Below are positions 17,900 to 26,464 of a DNA stretch of 64,000 nt, in pieces. This stretch comes from CAJBVG01 sp943371425 (GTDB taxonomy: Bacteria; Bacteroidota; Bacteroidia; Sphingobacteriales; Sphingobacteriaceae). Positions within the stretch are counted from its first letter, which is position 1, and each line of letters opens with the position of its first letter. Both the position numbers and the translations under genes were made by a program. The notes below the pieces were generated by a model. It searched no databases, was not told where the DNA came from, and was given only the letters and a program-made list of their open reading frames with translations. Where the stretch lies: assembly GCA_943371425.1 (NCBI GenBank), contig CALRUR010000012.1:1-64000 (forward strand). The letters are read 5' to 3'.

Positions 17900-19939
17900 T
17901 CAATTTTCTACTTCATTAAAATTTATTTCGGCATTTGGTTCCACAAAAGACACGGATTGTTTTTTATCCAATTTAATAGCTTTGAAAGTTGCCCTGTAAG
18001 CATTATATATAGCCTCTGGTAATGGAATGGCCTCGATTTTATCTGCAACATCAATAAAGTCTTCCGTTAACGTTTCTTTTTCAGGACTAAATCCGTAGAG
18101 TCTGACTTTTTCGGTCAAGCCATTTAGTGTTTTGATGTACTCAGCTAATTGCTCACATACATGAATTTGCTGACGACTGTAGTACACAATTATTAAATAC
18201 TTACCGGCATCATTTGTAAAAATTCTGGATTGCTTTATGTTAAATCCAGTATCTTCTGTTAAATCCGTATAACAGTTTTCTTTAATGCATAACAAATCTG
18301 TACTTGACTGAGTGAGTAGTCGTCTGTTAGTTTCAGATTTAAAGCTGGGGACAAAATTGGATTCATTGCACTTATAATATCGAAGATTATTTACAGAAAG
18401 TCCTTTTACCCATTCATTAGCTTTATTACTGTAACCTTCAATAATTTTATTGTTCCTCAAATAAGTAACTTCTTCACAAATATTATTTTCATTATTCGTA
18501 ATGAGAATACATTGACGTTGTCCATTATCTTCAGCATTCAATTGCATTGTAGCGTGAAGTGTTGTTCCCGAACCTGCAAAAAAATCTAAAACAATTTTAG
18601 GATCAGGATGAATACTTTTAAGAAAATAGCTTGCTACTTCAACTGGTTTGGGATAAGGAAATGATATACCAAGATTATTAAATAACTCATCGTCACTTGA
18701 ACCATTATTATAAATAGAAGGTGTATTTTCATTCATATTTTCTTCTAAAAGATATTTTCTACGAGGTTGTGTATTTTCATCAACACCGAATAGAATTAAG
18801 TCTTTTTCAAGTAATTTCTCCATTGTTTTGCTTGGATTTCGCCAACCTCGAGACGGCAGAGGACATGGTTGGCCAGTATCGGGATGAATTAATGGAATCC
18901 AATAGTCATCGGGAGCAATTTCTTTATTTGGCCAAGCCATCGATACAGATTGATAAACCTTACCTTTTATATCAATAAATTTATATGCCTTTTCACCACC
19001 AGAAAAATCTTGTCGACTAAGCCATGATTGAAACTCTTTGTTTACCAGCTCCAAATCATACTTTATTTCAAAATCTTTCAGTTTTTCCCGTGGGAAGTTA
19101 AAAGGCTTAATTACCTCTTTAATTTCTTCAGGTATTTCAGTTTTATCAATTTTTGCAAAAAGTCTTTTTGCTTTGTTTAATATTTTTTGAGCATTTGGTT
19201 TGGGTCGAAGCAACGCTTTATCCAATAATTGAAAAGCTTTTTTATCCTTAGCATAAACTAAAATATACTCATGCATAGTTGCTACTTCTTTGGCATCACC
19301 CTTCGGATTTTGTTTATTCCAAATTATTTGACCTAATGAATTGGCTTCACTGAATATTTCAGTTTCTAATAGAAGGTTTAAAGCATCAAATTCATTTTCA
19401 TCAATATGAATTATCATCACACCACTTTCAGACAATAACCGTTTAGCAATTGATAATCGTTTAGAAATAAAACTCAGCCAGGATGAATGTCTGAATGGGT
19501 CTTCCTTTAATATCCACTTGTCATTATATCTAAATTCATTTTCTTTACCAGTGTTATAAGGCGGGTCAATATATATAACATCAATTTTATTTTCATGAGT
19601 GAAACTTAATGCAGTTAGAGCATGTAGGTTGTCTCCTTCTATGAGAACATGATTAGGAATTGCATTTGCAATTGAATCATGTTCAAAATTATTTTTATCA
19701 AACAGTTCAGGATTTTCAGTGTTTTTATTTATTATTTGTGAGCCTAAAATTCTTTTGTCAGACACTTCATTTAATATCGGTAAACTTGTACGAAGTTTTT
19801 CCTCTACCACTTCTGGCTTATCATTCCAAACCAAACCATAATTTTTTTTGGTATTCACCAAATCAATCAAGTAAGATTTATCCAATGAAGTCAGTGCATC
19901 TACAGATTTTATTTTATGTATAATTTCTTGTTTGTTCAT
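17900..19939 (-). CDS. type III-like DNA methyltransferase Mod, copy 2
   Basis: A 679-aa paralogue of the adjacent Mod. DPPY lies in VIYIDPPYNTG (about residue 125) and FAGSG in LDFFAGSGTTLHATMQL (about 450). Its central region is about 60 residues longer than in copy 1 and unrelated by eye, with a Lys-rich insert near 245-300. Both copies have complete active sites. The simplest reading is duplication followed by replacement of the target-recognition domain, giving two specificities or a heteromeric enzyme reading an asymmetric site. Spacing is 4 bp to copy 1 and 6 bp to rmuC, so all belong to one operon. Confidence 0.87.
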   Translation of the reverse strand: MNKQEIIHKIKSVDALTSLDKSYLIDLVNTKKNYGLVWNDKPEVVEEKLRTSLPILNEVSDKRILGSQIINKNTENPELFDKNNFEHDSIANAIPNHVLIEGDNLHALTALSFTHENKIDVIYIDPPYNTGKENEFRYNDKWILKEDPFRHSSWLSFISKRLSIAKRLLSESGVMIIHIDENEFDALNLLLETEIFSEANSLGQIIWNKQNPKGDAKEVATMHEYILVYAKDKKAFQLLDKALLRPKPNAQKILNKAKRLFAKIDKTEIPEEIKEVIKPFNFPREKLKDFEIKYDLELVNKEFQSWLSRQDFSGGEKAYKFIDIKGKVYQSVSMAWPNKEIAPDDYWIPLIHPDTGQPCPLPSRGWRNPSKTMEKLLEKDLILFGVDENTQPRRKYLLEENMNENTPSIYNNGSSDDELFNNLGISFPYPKPVEVASYFLKSIHPDPKIVLDFFAGSGTTLHATMQLNAEDNGQRQCILITNNENNICEEVTYLRNNKIIEGYSNKANEWVKGLSVNNLRYYKCNESNFVPSFKSETNRRLLTQSSTDLLCIKENCYTDLTEDTGFNIKQSRIFTNDAGKYLIIVYYSRQQIHVCEQLAEYIKTLNGLTEKVRLYGFSPEKETLTEDFIDVADKIEAIPLPEAIYNAYRATFKAIKLDKKQSVSFVEPNAEINFNEVEN

Positions 19940-19945
19940 TAGACC

Positions 19946-21451
19946 TTATTTTTCTACTTCGTCTTCGTTAGTATTCAAAATAATTTCAGGCAATTCTATT
20001 GTTGCTTCCACAGCTGATAATGTTTCTACATTACGTAACTGGCGTTGTATGGCTCGTGTACGGGTACCCACAACATCATCTAGCTGACCAAGCCCAGTTT
20101 GTATATTTTTTTGTGCTTTTTCTAATAAGCCACCAAAAACTTCAAATTCCTTTTTTACAGAACCCAATACTTTCCAAACTTCGCTGCTTCTTTTTTGCAA
20201 AGCTAAAGTTCTAAAGCCCATTTGTAGACTATTTAAAATAGCCATTAAAGTAGTAGGGCCTGCCACTGTAATTTTAAATTCGGTTCGTAATTGGTCAATT
20301 AATGAGCTTCGTCTTATTACTTCTGCATAAATACTTTCAAATGGCAGGAACATAATAGCAAAGTCCGTGGTATTTGGTGGGTCAAGGTATTTATCTCTTA
20401 TATCCTTTGCCATTTTTTTAATTACTGTTTCCAAATTTTTGGTAGCAGATTCTATATCTTCAGGTATTGCACTTTCATAAGCTGCCAATAAATGCTCATA
20501 AGTATCTTTCGGAAATTTGGCATCAATAGGCAGGTAAACAAAAGCACTTTCATCTTCACTTCTTCCTGGTAGCTTAATAGCAAACTCAACAGGTTCCGTG
20601 CTGCCTTTTTTAGTCCGCACATTGGAATCGTATTGGTTAGGAGCCAGAATTTGTTCCAATAACAAAGCCAATTGTACTTCACCAACACCACCTCTTAGTT
20701 TTACATTGCTCAAAACTTTCTTTAAACCACCCACATCGGTTGCAATGGTTTGCATTTCGCCTAAGCCTTTTTGTACTTCAATTAATTGCTTGCCCACAGT
20801 TTCAAAACTTTGTCCAAGTCTTTCACTCAATGTTTTTTCTAATTTTTCTTCTACTGTTGCTCTTATAATATCCAGTTTGGTTTCGGTGCCTTTCACTAAT
20901 TCATTCTGCTTGGATTCCATCAACTCAAACTTCTCCTTTTGCAAGTCATTAAAAGATTTTACGTTTTTATCAAATGTATCTTGGAATCCTTTAAAAGCAA
21001 CTATCAATGCCTCTCTCATTAAATTATTGTCGGTCTTAGCTTGATCGTTCAGAGCTTTTAAATTCACTTCAACTTTCTTTTCGATTTTTTCAAGTTGCGT
21101 ACTGTTGCCATCTGTAAATGCTTTGAAGCTTTTATCATTTTTTTCAATGAGGACTGTTACTTTTTGTTCAAGTGTTTGGTTTAGTTTTTCAAGTGCTGAG
21201 TTATTTTGCTCCGTCATTGTTTTTACGGCAGTCATTATTTCATTTCGGAAATCCGCAATTGCTTTATTTAATTCTTCTCGGTTAGTTCTAAAATCATCTT
21301 TTAGATTGGTTTCAATTCGAGTTAGAGAATTTGAGAACACATCTAATCTTGACACTAAATCAGTATCATTATTTTTAGTTGGTCTGAAGTAATATTGTAA
21401 CACTATGATTACAATCGCAAGTAAAATGACTATATAAATTAAAGATTCCAT
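19946..21451 (-). CDS. rmuC: RmuC-family protein
   Basis: A 501-aa protein with an N-terminal membrane anchor (about residues 3-21, LIYIVILLAIVIIVLQYYF). A long coiled coil covers about 30-240. The RmuC domain includes LRGGVGEVQLALLLEQIL, LPIDAKFPKDTYEHLLAAYE and FAIMFLPFESIYAEV (about 255-400). The domain is a predicted restriction-endonuclease-like fold, and RmuC is known for limiting recombination at inverted repeats. Here it sits inside the modification operon, six bases before Mod copy 2. This suggests recruitment as an extra nuclease or membrane anchor of the system (inference). The symbol denotes the family; this is unlikely to be the cell's housekeeping copy. Confidence 0.85.
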   Translation of the reverse strand: MESLIYIVILLAIVIIVLQYYFRPTKNNDTDLVSRLDVFSNSLTRIETNLKDDFRTNREELNKAIADFRNEIMTAVKTMTEQNNSALEKLNQTLEQKVTVLIEKNDKSFKAFTDGNSTQLEKIEKKVEVNLKALNDQAKTDNNLMREALIVAFKGFQDTFDKNVKSFNDLQKEKFELMESKQNELVKGTETKLDIIRATVEEKLEKTLSERLGQSFETVGKQLIEVQKGLGEMQTIATDVGGLKKVLSNVKLRGGVGEVQLALLLEQILAPNQYDSNVRTKKGSTEPVEFAIKLPGRSEDESAFVYLPIDAKFPKDTYEHLLAAYESAIPEDIESATKNLETVIKKMAKDIRDKYLDPPNTTDFAIMFLPFESIYAEVIRRSSLIDQLRTEFKITVAGPTTLMAILNSLQMGFRTLALQKRSSEVWKVLGSVKKEFEVFGGLLEKAQKNIQTGLGQLDDVVGTRTRAIQRQLRNVETLSAVEATIELPEIILNTNEDEVEK

Positions 21452-21742
21452 TTAGCGTAATGATTTTAAATATTTTTCTAATGTTTCTTTTAAGTAGGGC
21501 TGGTCACCATATTCGTTTTCAATCCTCTGATTTAACAATTGAATTTGCATTTCTTTATAATCCAAATCAAACAGTTCCGATAAACCATTCAGCATGTGAG
21601 ATTGAAGTTGTCGTTCGCCGTTTTCAATTTTGCTAAGCAGCGAAACATCAATCCCCAATTTATCTGCTACAATTTTTAAAGAATAATTCTTCTCTTTGCG
21701 CAAACCATGAATAAACGTTCCAAATTCAATCGACTTTTCCAT
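21452..21742 (-). CDS. XRE-family regulator (controller protein)
   Basis: A 96-aa protein with one Cro/CI-type helix-turn-helix. LGIDVSLLSKIENGERQ (about residues 28-44) is the recognition part, and the C-terminal half is helical and probably a dimer interface. It is the first gene of the eight-gene operon and ends one base before rmuC starts. Small XRE proteins at this position in restriction operons usually act as C proteins that delay or balance expression. A short dyad, GACAAATATGTC, lies about 29 bp upstream of the start and is a candidate operator. Confidence 0.85.
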   Translation of the reverse strand: MEKSIEFGTFIHGLRKEKNYSLKIVADKLGIDVSLLSKIENGERQLQSHMLNGLSELFDLDYKEMQIQLLNQRIENEYGDQPYLKETLEKYLKSLR

Positions 21743-21770
21743 CTATTTTATCATTTTATATATCAAATTT

Positions 21771-21782
21771 GACAAATATGTC
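21771..21782. promoter_or_regulatory. candidate operator of the defence operon
   Basis: The 12-bp sequence GACAAATATGTC has GACA/TGTC half-sites in inverted orientation. It lies 29 bp upstream of the XRE start, in the AT-rich promoter region. Position and symmetry suit autoregulation by the XRE protein; there is no second copy to support it. Confidence 0.35.
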
Positions 21783-21884
21783 TAAAATATGGAAATTATA
21801 ACGTTAACTCAAACCTATAATTCAATTATTTTCGGCATCGAAAGGCTAAAATGTGTAATACAACGAAGCCACGTTGTAAAAAAC

Positions 21885-21914
21885 AAAGTCCCACAGTAAA
21901 ACTGTGGGACTTTT
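21885..21914. terminator. bidirectional-looking terminator between primase and defence operons
   Basis: A perfect hairpin: AAAGTCCCACAGT and ACTGTGGGACTTT flank a 3-nt loop, with T/A tracts on both sides. It lies 45 bp downstream of the primase stop (minus strand) and 140 bp upstream of the XRE start, so it separates the two minus-strand operons. A weaker inverted repeat (ACAACG/CGTTGT) lies just beside it at 21860-21877. Confidence 0.8.
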
Positions 21915-21958
21915 ACCATAAAATGGGGGGCATTAATGGTAATTTTTGTAATATTTTG

Positions 21959-24034
21959 TTAAAATGCAAACTCAATTAGGCTGAGTTCAGACGTATTTGT
22001 TTTACTTTTTTCTATAATGTTATTGTCTTTCATAAATTTTATATAATTCCTAGCCATTCTATCTTTAACATCCATTGCATCCATAACTAATTCGGTTAAT
22101 TCACCAGGTGTAATGTATTTCTTTTTGCTAAAAATATCTAATGCTAACTGCTTCAGCTCGGATAGTTTCCTGATATCCGTATCCTCTTTGCTTTTTTCAC
22201 CCAGGTAAATATGCCTACCCTCCACTTTGCTCCATCCAAACTGAACTAAAGGAACATCTAAAGGCGAACCATCCCTCACTTTAAGTGCTTTAACAACACT
22301 ACAATTATTATTGTCATCCTTTTCAACTAAGAGTATGCCTGCTGCTTTACGCTGCACTTCAGAACCTAAATGACCCCTTAGCTTCATTCCTGATGGTGCC
22401 ATGTGAAGTACACAAATTATACAAGTATTGTAAATTGCAGCAAGCCTAAATAATTCTTCAATAAGTTTAACTGAGCTTTCTTCATCATTTACTCCGCCTA
22501 ATAAATCGGCAATACCATCAATTATCATTATATGTATGCCACCATATTCATAATAAAACCGATCCATCGATTCAATTATTAAATTCATTCGCTCACTTCT
22601 TGCAATCCCTATTAAACAAAAGGATTTAAACCATTCTGGTGGGTGTTCATTCTTACTTCTTTTTAGTATGTATGTTAGATTTTTATAAAGCTGAAACTCT
22701 GACTGTTCGGTATCATATAATAGAACTGCCTTATGATCTGTGTTTTCTTTAACAATGGTTCCCAAAGTATCAATAACCAGCCCTTCTTTTTTTATTGAAC
22801 CCGACAAAATACCACCCAAATAATTGGTTTTACCACTTCCTTCAGACCCTGCAACACATAGTATGTTTCCTGGTGCTCCAACTGTTACATCGTTAATAGA
22901 AATAATAGGTTCGGGTGGTATTGGAGGTTTATTGAAGTCAATTTCACAGCTCTTCATAACCGATAAGGTATCTTCATAAACTTGGTCGAGCATCTCGGTA
23001 AACAACATCATCAATTCTTCTGCATTGTGACCCATTTTAAAAAAATCGGATATATCCTTTTGACTTTTTTCGCCAGAGAGCGGTAATTTCAAACACTTAA
23101 TTTGAAAAGATTTATATTCCTTACAAACTTTGTCCATCGATGCTAAACCAGTGGAATCAACATCATAAAGTATTGTAATATGCTTAAATCTATAATTCAT
23201 TCCACGTAAAATATTTTTAGGAATATTTGCCGTTTCGCTGTTAAAACAAATAGCGTTAAACCCATGAGATACCAAGCTTAATACATCCTTTTCACCACCA
23301 GTAATAAATAGAATGTCCCCACGAATTGATAACTGGTCTAATCCAAAAACATAATTCTCAATTAATTCACCAGCATATAAAAACCTAAGTTTAGAGTTTG
23401 GTCTATAAATTTTGGTATGTCGTTTACCTTGATACCCGAACATTGGCTCAAGTTCGCTACTTATAAGTGTATATTCCTTTCCTTCCTTATTAACTCCATA
23501 GAAATTATTAATAGAGACAACATTATAGCGATCAAGTATTTCCAAAGTAATTCCATATTTATTCCAATATTCTAATTCTGATTTAGAGAAGTCCTTGATT
23601 TGAATTGGTGTTTTAATTAGTGCTGTTTCGAAACCATTATGAACAGATGATATTGAATTTTGATCCTTATTAGTTTTGTGAGGAATTACATTTGCTAATT
23701 TCTGATATTCAGGATTATCATTCAACATTAAACACAATTCGGAATCAATAATCTCCAGAACTTTTATAAAATCATTCTTATCATCACACTTTAAACCAAA
23801 ACGTTTTCCTGTAAAATAAAAGCAATCACCGCTGTATTCAGCATCACCAAAATCTTTGAATTTATAGATTCCATTTTTCTTGTCCAGGTAAACATAGCAC
23901 GATGCTTTATTATCATTATAAAATGGGCTTTTAAAGGACTTAGCTAAATTAGTAAAGCTATTTCCTAAAAAGTGTTTAAAAACATCTAGCCCATTATTTG
24001 TAGCTTGAAGAATAGATTCTTTATTTAGTCCCAT
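21959..24034 (-). CDS. Toprim primase fused to RecA/DnaB-like helicase
   Basis: A 691-aa replication protein of mobile-element type. The N-terminus resembles a primase DNA-binding region without the Cys/His zinc site (SPFYNDNKASCYVYL, then YKFKDFG). The Toprim domain has the catalytic Glu in ITGGEKDVLSLV (about residue 246) and the metal Asps in LYDVDSTGL (about 294). The RecA-like ATPase has Walker A VAGSEGSGKTN (about 390) and Walker B IMIIDGIADLL (about 508). The C-terminus is a winged-helix-like unit. It would prime and unwind the element's DNA after excision or transfer. The excisionase-like gene lies directly upstream. Confidence 0.82.
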   Translation of the reverse strand: MGLNKESILQATNNGLDVFKHFLGNSFTNLAKSFKSPFYNDNKASCYVYLDKKNGIYKFKDFGDAEYSGDCFYFTGKRFGLKCDDKNDFIKVLEIIDSELCLMLNDNPEYQKLANVIPHKTNKDQNSISSVHNGFETALIKTPIQIKDFSKSELEYWNKYGITLEILDRYNVVSINNFYGVNKEGKEYTLISSELEPMFGYQGKRHTKIYRPNSKLRFLYAGELIENYVFGLDQLSIRGDILFITGGEKDVLSLVSHGFNAICFNSETANIPKNILRGMNYRFKHITILYDVDSTGLASMDKVCKEYKSFQIKCLKLPLSGEKSQKDISDFFKMGHNAEELMMLFTEMLDQVYEDTLSVMKSCEIDFNKPPIPPEPIISINDVTVGAPGNILCVAGSEGSGKTNYLGGILSGSIKKEGLVIDTLGTIVKENTDHKAVLLYDTEQSEFQLYKNLTYILKRSKNEHPPEWFKSFCLIGIARSERMNLIIESMDRFYYEYGGIHIMIIDGIADLLGGVNDEESSVKLIEELFRLAAIYNTCIICVLHMAPSGMKLRGHLGSEVQRKAAGILLVEKDDNNNCSVVKALKVRDGSPLDVPLVQFGWSKVEGRHIYLGEKSKEDTDIRKLSELKQLALDIFSKKKYITPGELTELVMDAMDVKDRMARNYIKFMKDNNIIEKSKTNTSELSLIEFAF

Positions 24035-24054
24035 CTATAAAAAAAATATACAAA

Positions 24055-24381
24055 TTAAACAATTGACGTCCTTGCTGGCACATAATTTTTCCTAGTGTAT
24101 TTTTTCATATCCGACACTAATATTCTTCTTTGTTTACCAATATAAACATATGCTAATTGACCAGTGCGCATAAGCGTATACAATGATGATCTGCAAATAC
24201 CAAGATACATTGCAGCTTGTACAATATCCATATGAGTATTAAACTTGATAGATCCATCATTATCAAATTCTTCTTTCTGATGAAGCCTAACCGCATTTTC
24301 AAGCTTATTTAATCTGTTGAGTATTTCTTTAATTTGATATTCATTATTTTCCATCATAAAGCAATTTGTTATCTCCTTCAC
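24055..24381 (-). CDS. helix-turn-helix protein, excisionase-like
   Basis: A 108-aa protein with a MerR/HTH_17-type DNA-binding unit in its C-terminal half (VQAAMYLGICRSSLYTLMRTGQ, then VYIGKQRRILVSDMKKY). This is the classic layout of Bacteroidota mobile-element excisionases and recombination directionality factors. The N-terminal part is an acidic helix; an alternative start at the Met-Met pair (residues 9-10) is possible. It lies 20 bp upstream of the primase gene and is probably co-transcribed with it. No integrase is in the window, so its partner must lie further left or elsewhere. Confidence 0.75.
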   Translation of the reverse strand: MKEITNCFMMENNEYQIKEILNRLNKLENAVRLHQKEEFDNDGSIKFNTHMDIVQAAMYLGICRSSLYTLMRTGQLAYVYIGKQRRILVSDMKKYTRKNYVPARTSIV

Positions 24382-24442
24382 AATTGTAGGAAAATTTCAA
24401 ATTGTTAATATTCAAGTTGAATTCAACGTGAATAATATTTTT

Positions 24443-25287
24443 TTATAATCCTTTAATAATGTATTCATTAAAAACATCAACCAATTCAGTAAGGTATGGA
24501 CTACCCTTCTCAACCTTCCTGGTTTTAGCTGCATTCAACGTGCCTTCCCAGTGACCAACTTTTATATTAAAAAACCATGTAACTATTTGAAAGAAATCCT
24601 TTTTCGTTAATTTTCTTTTGTCAATGGTTCTAACTGAATTACTTTCATAGATCGCAGCAAATAATTCTACAAAATCTACCTTGTCTCTTTGCCACTCTAA
24701 GAATGTATTTGGGCTGTTAATTGGGAATAAACTTAATTGTCCCCTGGATTGGCTCTCAAGTTCCTTATTGCTTGGATATTCATCTAATGAAATAGGAGGA
24801 ATACTCTTTAACAGGTAGCCATCAATATGCTTTATTCTGTGGGTAAATAAAGCTTCAATTAATTCAAGCTGATGTCTTTGAATTTCAGAATAACTAAGAA
24901 TTTTTTTTTTAGTATCTCCTCATCTGTTAGATGAAATTGAGAAGCTTTAATAAGTTCAATGCGGTTAAAAACTGTTTGATGATTATTCTTAGGAAAGTAT
25001 CTAGATTTAAACTCTTTGACTTCAAATCTAGACATATCAAATTCCTTTTTTAGTTTATTGAAACAAATTTCCTCAGTAGATAATTTCTTATTTATTGAAG
25101 TCTTACAATTTGAATAAAATCCATCTAAAAAAGACTGGTATTCATTTGGAGATTTATATCCATTAAAGGATATTTCGGGGCCTGGTTCAATGTCAAATAG
25201 ATTGACTTGTTTTCTGAGAGCTTTTTGATTGATTTGAACTTTTGCAGATTTCAACTGCTCAAACATCAATTCTAAAATTTGATTCAT
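24443..25287 (-). pseudogene. rteC: rteC-like gene split by a frameshift in an A10 run
   Basis: The frame starting at 25287 encodes 142 aa and stops at 24859. The sense strand has ten A residues just before (plus-strand T run 24901-24910). Shifting frame there, equivalent to an 11-A run, continues the protein for about 150 more residues to a stop at 24443. The continuation (LEWQRDKVDFVELFAAIYES, then IVTWFFNIKVGHWEGTL) has the pattern of the RteC C-terminal domain: W...K.DLVEL..AL, then FN...G..... RteC proteins regulate excision of Bacteroides conjugative elements. The whole length of about 280 aa matches the family. A sequencing error or programmed slippage is possible. Confidence 0.7.
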
Positions 25288-25368
25288 TAGGTTTTTGTTG
25301 TTGTAAATTTAGCTTGCGAAAATAAAAAAACTTACAAAAACAGGGTATTCAAAATTATATTTTAAATG

Positions 25369-25442
25369 TAAAATCATACTATGGCAATATGGCAATGGTA
25401 TATATATACACATTGCCAATTGCCAATATAAATATGATTTTA
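25369..25442. repeat. 74-bp dyad with doubled TGGCAAT half-sites
   Basis: The outer arms are a perfect 10-bp inverted repeat (TAAAATCATA at 25369, TATGATTTTA at 25433). Inside, two direct copies of TGGCAAT (25382, 25390) face two copies of ATTGCCA (25412, 25419) across an alternating TA/CA centre. It is the only marked structure in the 318-bp gene-free stretch 25288-25605. It sits upstream of the rteC-like gene on an element that encodes its own primase. Possible roles are a replication origin or iteron site, a transfer origin, or an operator; the sequence does not decide. Confidence 0.6.
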
Positions 25443-25605
25443 GGGGTGAGAGGGTAATTGCCTAATTATAAGTAATATAAATAAACTAACCTCTAAACCC
25501 AAATTTAGATTTTTGGAGTTTCGGGGGTAGTTACAGTTAAATGATTGAAAATGTAATATTTTAAATCATAAATTATATTCACAAGTACTTAATTCCATCT
25601 AAATA

Positions 25606-26346
25606 TTATAGATTAAATAATTCTTTTGCTTTTTTCCAATTCTTTTTAAGAATTGGTTTGTTTACACTAGTATCACCATTCGAAGGCTCACCTGAAAAAT
25701 GACAAAATTTTTCTGAGTAATCAGGATCTCCAAATTTACTCCAAGATTTGAAGGCTTCATAACTCATTGGCTTTTCTAAGTTGAAAGGAATTGAAACTCC
25801 AGTTCTGATGCAATATCCATTTTGTTTTTCAGCTATTTTGGATAAAGTTACTTTTGTGTCTCCAAGTTTCTTTTCTGTTTTGGGAGGAGTGTCAGAATTA
25901 ACTTTTTTTACAGTTACTCTAATTTCTTCACTGATAGTTAATAGTCTTTGAACTTCATCAAGTGTTGCATTATACAATTCAGGGTCATGAACTTTGGAAA
26001 TGTAAATTCCCATTTCGTTGTTATTTTGTTGTGAGAACTCATACAAGTTCATTGATGTAATAATTGCCTCGTTTTCATTTATATAACATTTTGCGTGAAG
26101 GTTTTTACACAAACTTGTTCGAATACCAATTTGTCCTTCTAACCAATTATTTTCTTCGAATTGTAATTTATTTTCTCGGTAAACTATTCTAATGTCTCGC
26201 TTTTGTATGTTTAAATTACTTAGATGCTCTTTAATCCGATCGGTGAACTGTAGATATGGGCTAATAAGAATTAACCTTTCTTTAGTTGCTTTGATTAGTT
26301 CTTCTAAGTGATAGGAAACGCCTGTTGTATTTAAAAATTTAGCCAT
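25606..26346 (-). CDS. PLD-family (HKD) nuclease-like protein with degenerate C-terminal finger
   Basis: A 246-aa protein. Residues 1-150 form a single phospholipase D-like domain, with LILISPYLQ near the N-terminus and the catalytic HxK in LHAKCYINENEAIITSMNL (about residues 82-100); a Glu/Asn pair follows in NNNEMGI. Such one-motif PLD proteins act as dimeric nucleases. The C-terminal 80 residues look like the Cys-rich domain often attached to this family (GYCIR..., then PDYSEKFCHFSG), but most expected zinc cysteines are replaced (CIRT, FCHFS), so zinc binding is doubtful. It stands alone on the minus strand, with gaps on both sides. Confidence 0.7.
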   Translation of the reverse strand: MAKFLNTTGVSYHLEELIKATKERLILISPYLQFTDRIKEHLSNLNIQKRDIRIVYRENKLQFEENNWLEGQIGIRTSLCKNLHAKCYINENEAIITSMNLYEFSQQNNNEMGIYISKVHDPELYNATLDEVQRLLTISEEIRVTVKKVNSDTPPKTEKKLGDTKVTLSKIAEKQNGYCIRTGVSIPFNLEKPMSYEAFKSWSKFGDPDYSEKFCHFSGEPSNGDTSVNKPILKKNWKKAKELFNL

Positions 26347-26464
26347 AATTTTAGCTGGTTTTGAATTTCTATAATGTTATAAATTTGAAAATGTAATGTA
26401 ATGAGAATTTAATATCGAACAATATACAATTTACGATTTTAAAAGGATGTTCTTGATACCTAAA

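Noticed and set aside
20598..21044. 148-codon frame opposite rmuC
   Set aside because: It mirrors the coiled-coil coding region and shows no domain or start context of its own.
9841..21742. Naming the operon Dnd, BREX or DISARM
   Set aside because: No DndA/B/C, PglZ/BrxC or DUF1998/DrmB-like genes are visible; only the SMC and HerA ATPases recall Dnd.
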